The notes under the pieces were generated by a model that saw nothing but the letters and a program-made list of their open reading frames with translations, made no database searches and was not told the origin of the DNA. Below are positions 58,556 through 64,000 of a stretch of 64,000 bases of DNA, one piece after another. The DNA is from Lamellibrachia satsuma (taxonomy: Eukaryota; Annelida; Polychaeta; Sabellida; Siboglinidae): the NCBI GenBank assembly GCA_033239005.1, contig BSQZ01000028.1, forward strand, positions 2,488,501 through 2,552,500. The letters run 5' to 3'. The position numbers were made by a program, and so were the translations under genes. Each line of letters begins with the position of its first letter. Positions within the stretch are counted from its first letter, which is position 1.

Positions 58556-60003
58556 GAAGTAGTAGCGCAGTGGTTAGAACATCGCACTCCTAATCGTGAG
58601 GAGTAGTAGCGTAGTGGTTAGAACATCGCACTCCTAATCGTGAGAAGTAGTAGCGTAGTGGTTAGAACATCGCACTCCTAATCGTGAGAAGTAGTAGCGT
58701 AGTGGTTAGAACATCGCACTCCTAATCGTGAGGAGTAGTAGCGCAGTGGTTAGAACATCGCACTCCTAATCGTGAGAAGTAGTAGCGCAGTGGTTAGAAC
58801 ATCGCATTCCTAATCGTGAGAAGTAGTAGCGTAGTGGTTAGAACATCGCACTCCTAATCGTGAGGAGTAGTAGCGTAGTGGTTAGAACATCGCACTCCTG
58901 ATCGTGAGGAGTAGTAGCGTAGTGGTTAGTACATCGCACTCCTGATCGTGAGGAGTAGTAGCGTAGTGGTTAGAACATCGCACTCCTAATCGTGGGAAGT
59001 AGTAGCGCAGTGGTTAGAACATCGCACTCCTAATCGTGATGAGTAGTAGCGTAGTGGTTAGAACATCGCACTCCTAATCGTGAGAAGTAGTAGCGTAGTG
59101 GTTAGAACATCGCACTCCTAATCGTGAAGAGTAGTAGCGTAGTGGTTAGAACATCGCACTCCTGATCGTGGGAAGTAGTAGCGTAGTGGTTAGAACATCG
59201 CACTCCTAATCGTGAGAAGTAGTAGCGTAGTGGTTAGAACATCGCACTCCTAATCGTGAGAAGTAGTAGCGTAGTGGTTAGAACATCGCACTCCTAATCG
59301 TGGGAAGTAGCGTAGTGGTTAGAACATCGCACTCCTAATCGTGGGAAGTAGTAGCGTAGTGGTTAGAACATCGCACTCCTAATCGTGAGGAGTAGTAGCG
59401 TAGTGGTTAGAGCATCGCACTCCTAATCGTGAGAAGTAGTAGCGTAGTGGTTAGAACATCGCACTCCTAATCGTGAGAAGTAGTAGCGTAGTGGTTAGAA
59501 CATCGCACTCCTAATCGTGAGAAGTAGTAGCGTAGTGGTTAGAACATCGCACCCCTAATCGTGGGAAGTAGTAGCGTAGTGGTTAGAACATCGCACTCCT
59601 AATCGTGAGAAGTAGTAGCGTAGTGGTTAGAACATCGCACTCCTAATCGTGGGAAGTAGCGTAGTGGTTAGAACATCGCACTCCTAATCGTGGGAAGTAG
59701 TAGCGTAGTGGTTAGAACATCGCACTCCTAATCGTGAGGAGTAGTAGCGTAGTGGTTAGAGCATCGCACTCCTAATCGTGAGAAGTAATAGCGTAGTGGT
59801 TAGAACATCGCACTCCTAATCGTGAGAAGTAGTAGCGTAGTGGTTAGAACATCGCACTCCTAATCGTGAGGAGTAGTAGCGTAGTGGTTAGAACATCGCA
59901 CTCCTAATCGTGAGGAGTAGTAGCGTAGTGGTTAGAACATCGCACTCCTAATCGTGAGGAGTAGTAGCGTAGTGGTTAGAACATCGCACTCCTAATCGTG
60001 AGG
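58556..60003 (+). repeat. 43-bp minisatellite repeating a tRNA-like pol III A box, about 33 copies
   Basis: Each unit contains tagcgtagtgg (or tagcgcagtgg), a full match to the A-box consensus TRGYNNANNGG, then ttagaacatcgca and ctcctaa, the anticodon loop of a tRNA-Arg(CCT)-like sequence, then tcgtgag. Only the last unit goes on into a B box. A 349-bp block is itself duplicated (shortened units at 59301 and 59650). It lies in the intron that should follow MATE exon 8. Confidence 0.92.
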
Positions 60004-60180
60004 ACCCGGGTTCGAATTCTCTAGCTGCCGTTTCGAATGAACGCTTCCCAAAAAATCCAGCGCTTTGAGGGGTGGAGACTCCCGCTGTTCGCAATGTCTT
60101 ATGTCCAAAGATGTCTTCTGGCGTCGCATGCAGCTGTTATATATCAGCAACTGTAACAGTGACACACTTGGCTGTGACAA
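59963..60180 (+). mobile_element. tRNA-derived SINE (the source of the array)
   Basis: The last array unit supplies the A box, and gacccgggttcgaattct at 60003-60020 supplies the B box (GGTTCGAANN), about 30 bp downstream as in a tRNA. A body of about 150 bp follows without tRNA homology. The T stem does not pair, and the anticodon stem needs a bulge, so it is a SINE head and not a working tRNA gene. Confidence 0.7.
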
Positions 60181-60769
60181 GTAATTTGCTTAAGTATTAA
60201 TGTTTGCGCCATATAAAATCATAGTGAGCAGCATTAGCAATGAGTTAGTCGCATACTTTACTTGGCAGTATTCAACAAATGAATCGTTGGAAGGTAAACA
60301 GCTACTCTTACACATGTATCTGTGTACGATTGCTGCACGGGAAATAATTACAGCTTCGCTGTCACCATCTAGCTAGTATGCTTTTCTGAAATATTTCCCG
60401 GCATTCTCACTAGTCATGAGAGGCACGTCACGTCCCCCACCGTGAGTTTCTAACACAGGAAGGTAGCTGCTTTTGAATCTAGTTTAACGAAAAACAGATG
60501 AGACACGTTTCTAAGCTGGCCAACTCTATGTAAATATTTTTCAGTTCACACAGTCGAAAAACAGGGTTTGTATCTGGTATCCGGACATAATCTCACAGGA
60601 CATACTCCCTACTGACATAATCCCACGGGCGAAAATCCCACAATGTGAAAAGTGGACAAAATCCTACAGTCCAATATTATTTTATTCGTAATTTTCCCCC
60701 TCAAATACAACTCTCACATACGAAATATTAAGTTCGGCAAATGCATTGTTGAGAGCAGTGCTCGTGCTG
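60181..60769. other. MATE downstream intron, no exon recognised
   Basis: I looked for a further MATE exon and found none on this stretch. A loose repeat of cataatcycaca motifs lies at 60585-60665. Confidence 0.4.
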
Positions 60770-63512
60770 CAATCATTATGTGATGTTCTGGATATGTCTT
60801 TATCGCCAGACATTGGACATGGTATTTCGCCTCCTTAATATCAAGTCTCCATCACTAAGTGTTGCCATCAAACGCTCGTCCTGCAGATTGCAAGCGCACT
60901 GCCTCACCCGAGTGTCAACATCAAACGTCGAGAGTTCATGGAGAGGCTTGTCAGAGGTTGCAAGCTTGTCAGTGGTTGCAGGCTTGTCAGTGGTTGCGGG
61001 CTTGTCAGTGGTTGCAGGCTTGTCAGTGGTTGCAGGCTTGTCAGAGCTTGATGGCTTGTCAGTGGTTGCAGGTTTGTCATTGGATGCAGGCTTGTCAGTG
61101 GATGCAGGTTTGTTAGTGGTTGCAGGCTTGTCAGTGGATGCAGGCTTGTCAGTGGTTACAGGCTTCTCAGTGGATGCAGGCTTGTCAGTGGTTGCAGGCT
61201 TGTCAGTGGATGCAGGCTTGTCAGTGGTTGCAGGCTTGTCAGTGGATGCAAGTTTGTTAGTGGTTGCAGGCTTGTCAGTGGTTGCAGGCTTGTCAGTGGA
61301 TGCAGGTTTGTTAGTGGTTGCAGGCTTGTCAGTGGTTGCAGGCTTGTCAGTGATTGCAGGTATGTCAGTGGATGCAGGCTTGCCAGTGGATGCAGGTTTG
61401 TCTGTGCATGCAGGCTTGTCAGTGGATGCAGGTTTGTCAGTGGTTGCAGGCTTGTCAGTGGATGCAGGCTTGTCAGTGGTTGCAGGCTTGTCAGTGGATG
61501 CAGGCTTGTCAGTGGTTGCAGGCTTGCCAGTGGTTGCAGGCATGTCAGTGGATGCAGGTTTGTCAGTGGTTGCAGGCTTGTCAGTGGATGCAGGTTTGTC
61601 AGTGGATGCAGGTTTGTCAGTGGTTGCAGGCTTGTCAGTGGATGCAGGTTTGTCAGTGGTTGCAGGCTTGTCAGTGGATGCAGGCTTGTCAGTGGTTGCA
61701 GGCTTGTCAGTGGATGCAGGCTTGTCAGTGGTTGCAGGTTTGTCAGTGGATGCAGGTTTGTCAGTGGTTGCAGGCTTGTCAGTGGATGCAGGCTTGTCAG
61801 TGGTTGCAGGCTTGTCAGTGGTTGCAGGCTTGTCAGTGGATGCAGGCTTGTCAGTGGTTGCAGGCTTGTCAGTGGATGCAGGTTTGTCAGTGATTGCACG
61901 CATGTCAGTGGTTGCAGGCTTGTCAGTGGATGCAGGCTTGTCAGTGGTTGCAGGCTTGTCAGTGGATGCAGGTTTGTCAGTGGATGCAGGTTTGTCAGTG
62001 ATTGCAGGCATGTCAGTGGATGCAGGCTTGCCAGTGGTTGCAGGCATGTCAGTGGATGCAGGTTTGTCAGTGGTTGCAGGCTTGTCAGTGGTTGCAGGAT
62101 TGTCAGTGGAGGCAGGTTTGTCGGTGGTTGCAGGCTTGTCAGTGGTTGCAGGCTTGTCAGTGGATGCAGTCTTGTCAGTGGTTGCAGGCTTATCAGTGGA
62201 TGCAGGTTTGTCAGTGGTTGCAGGCTTGTCACTGGTTGCAGGCTTGTCCGTGGATGCAGGCTTGTCAGTGGTTGCAGGCTTGTCAGTGGTTGCAGGCTTG
62301 TCAGTGGATGCAGGTTTGTTTATGGTTGCAGGCTTGTCAGTGGATGCAGGTGTGTCAGTGATTGCAGGCATGTCAGTGGATGCATGCTTGCCAGTGGTTG
62401 CAGGCTTGTCAGTGGATGCAGGCTTTCCAGTGGTTGAAGGCTTGTCCGTGGATGCAGGTTTGTCAGTGATTGCAGGCTTGTCCGTGGATGCAGGTTTGTC
62501 AGTGGTTGCAGGCTTGTCAGTGGATGCAGGTTTGTCAGTGGTTGCAGGCTTGTCAGTGGTTGCAGGCTTGTCAGTGGATGCAAGCTTGTCAGTGGTTGCA
62601 GGCTTGTCAGTGGATGCAGGTTTGTCAGTGGTTGCAGGCTTGTCAGTGGTTGCAGGCTTGTCAGTGGATGCAGGCTTGTCAGTGGTTGCAGGCTTGTCAG
62701 TGGATGCAGGTTTGTCAGTGGTTGCAGGCTTGTCAGTGGATGCAGGTTTGTCAGTGGTTGCAGGCTTGTCAGTGGTTGCAGGCTTGTCAGTGGATGCAGG
62801 CTTGTCAGTGGTTGCAGGCTTGTCAGTGGATGCAGGTTTGTCAGTGGTTGCAGGCTTGTCAGTGGTTGCAGGCTTGTCAGTGGTTGCAGGCTTGTCAGTG
62901 GATGCAGGCTTGTCAGTGGATGCAGTTTTGTCAGTGGTTGCAGGCTTGTCAGTGGTTGCAGGCTTGTCAGTGGATGCAGGCTTGTCAGTGGTTGCAGGCT
63001 TGTCAGTGGATGCAGGTTTGTCAGTGGTTGCAGGCTTGTCAGTGGTTGCAGGCTTGTCAATGGATGCAGGCTTGTCAGTGGTTGCAGGCTTGTCAGTGGA
63101 TGCAGGCTTGTCAGTGGTTGCAGGCTCATCACAAAAGAAACACTTGTAAACGGCTTCATCAGCATGACCAGTTCGAGACATCTTTTGACGAGTGAATCTT
63201 TCATGAACATTACAAGAAGCACTCTCATCATTGAAACTCGTTTTCCGTTTGCCTGCGCATTTCAAATCAGTTTTGTTGAATTGAAGTCTGCAAGTTACGT
63301 GAAATTTTGCTTTCCTGCGTAGTAACGTTTGCTGTACCCCGTCACCATCGTTCACACGACTCGGCTTCAGCTGTCCAGACAAGCAAGCAACGTCATTAAA
63401 TGCTACTAAATCGTCAGCAATTGACTTATGGCCAACGCCTTGAAACCTCAGCTGTCAGCTGGGCATGTGAGTTTCTCGCTGGTGTCTACCAGGCAGAAGA
63501 AGCACATGCCGC
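60770..63512 (-). pseudogene. N-terminal part of the unnamed multicopy family (copy C), with a giant in-frame Ala-Ser/Thr-Thr-Asp-Lys-Pro array
   Basis: On the minus strand from 63512: CFFCLVDTSEKLTCPADS (then a stop and a frame change), HKSIADDLVAFNDVACL, DGDGVQQTL, KFHVTCRLQFNKTDL, a basic linker, and VYKCFFCDEP. About 120 copies of a six-residue repeat (ATTDKP / ASTDKP) follow, then the family sequence resumes at LHELSTFDVDTRVRQCAC, LQDERLMATLSDGDLI. A frameshift precedes EAKYHVQCLA near 60835. The Cys/His spacing (CFFC ... C, H.TC, YH..C) looks zinc-binding. In other members, as I remember them, CFFC and the LH..STF segment are nearly adjacent. The central frame is open for about 860 codons, but the defects on both sides argue for a pseudogene; a spliced, working gene cannot be excluded. 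Confidence 0.7.
60955..63127. repeat. 18-bp coding-derived minisatellite, about 120 copies
   Basis: The plus-strand unit is gcttgtcagtggttgcag, with gatgcag alternating irregularly with gttgcag. It keeps a stop-free frame on both strands (789 codons plus, 860 minus). The minus frame is the one continuous with recognisable protein on both sides. Confidence 0.95.
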
Positions 63513-63663
63513 AGTAAGTAGGTATAACATCATTTGCTGAGTTGGCCGTTTCCGTGCATCTGCAGCAATTTGAAAGCTTTCTTTATGCTGAACACCGTAA
63601 CAAGCTGAAACTACTTCATGAGCTTTTTGGAGGAAACAGGACAATTACATGCTCCTATTGAAA

Positions 63664-63779
<116 letters not shown>

Positions 63780-64000
63780 TTACAAAAGCAATGGAGGTAG
63801 CATCACAACCATAATCACCATTCATCGTGAGCAATAATCATCACCAATAGGCATCAGGAATTACAATCAATCTTCCGTTTTACCTTATTTACCTCGTTCA
63901 CACTAGTGGAATTATATTATATCTGTTTCTATAGAAAGTGTCATCCATCAAAACCGATGTTCTACTACATCAAGTGGAATATTTGAGTCATTGTGAAGTG

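Noticed and set aside
58556..60003. A cluster of about 33 tRNA genes
   Set aside because: Each unit holds only the D-arm and anticodon-loop half. There is one B box in all, the T stem does not pair, and no acceptor stem can form.
60780..63149. A 789-codon plus-strand open frame (Ala/Gly/Leu/Ser/Val repeat)
   Set aside because: It is the complement of the 18-bp array; the recognisable protein flanks are on the minus strand only.

Overview
This is a piece of an animal nuclear genome, most likely a marine invertebrate and possibly a mollusc or another lophotrochozoan. The evidence is three GT-AG-spliced genes with 46-289 bp coding exons spread over 7-16 kb each, CR1/L2-like LINE 3' ends, a tRNA-derived SINE, hAT and TA-flanked MITE insertions, and a decayed multicopy protein family that I associate from memory with marine invertebrate genomes. 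The species assignment is inference only. There is no sign of bacterial organisation.

All three genes read on the + strand. (1) 2145-12919: a complete six-exon sirtuin (NAD+-dependent protein deacylase), 326 residues. (2) 23338-39558: a complete twelve-exon leucine-rich-repeat protein with two C-terminal EF-hands, LRRC74-like, 544 residues. (3) 50134-57654: the first eight exons (about 252 residues) of a MATE-family multidrug/organic-cation antiporter, which must continue past the right edge. In each gene the exon phases join perfectly. Nothing links the three genes functionally; the order looks like chance neighbours.

The most striking property is tandem repetition. By rough addition about 19 kb (30%) of the window is minisatellite or microsatellite, almost all of it intronic or intergenic: 13, 14, 18, 23, 24, 25, 30, 35, 36, 37, 38, 43 and 50 bp units, and long TA, CA, AGT, GCGT and TATG runs. 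Units with no stop codon, or with lengths divisible by three, generate very long spurious open frames (up to 954 codons).

Several arrays are not placed at random and can be traced to the sequence they grew from. One is an eight-fold 24-bp duplication of an exon end plus its 5' splice donor in the LRR gene. Another is a three-fold 21-bp duplication of a 3' splice acceptor in the sirtuin, next to its catalytic histidine. Two arrays were seeded from LINE coding sequence. An 18-bp in-frame array splits a zinc-finger-like protein. A 43-bp array repeats a tRNA-like pol III A box about 33 times upstream of a single B box.

Mobile DNA: one RTE-type LINE fragment (5541-6076); six 5'-truncated copies of one CR1/L2-like LINE (16, 26, 38, 47, 51 and 56 kb); a 1.68-kb non-autonomous hAT element (19980-21660) whose 8-bp target duplication is supported by an empty paralogous site at 58 kb; a TA-flanked MITE (49.5 kb); several unnamed dispersed repeats; and three decayed copies of the unnamed multicopy protein family (18.3 kb minus, 41.2-43.8 kb plus, 60.8-63.5 kb minus).
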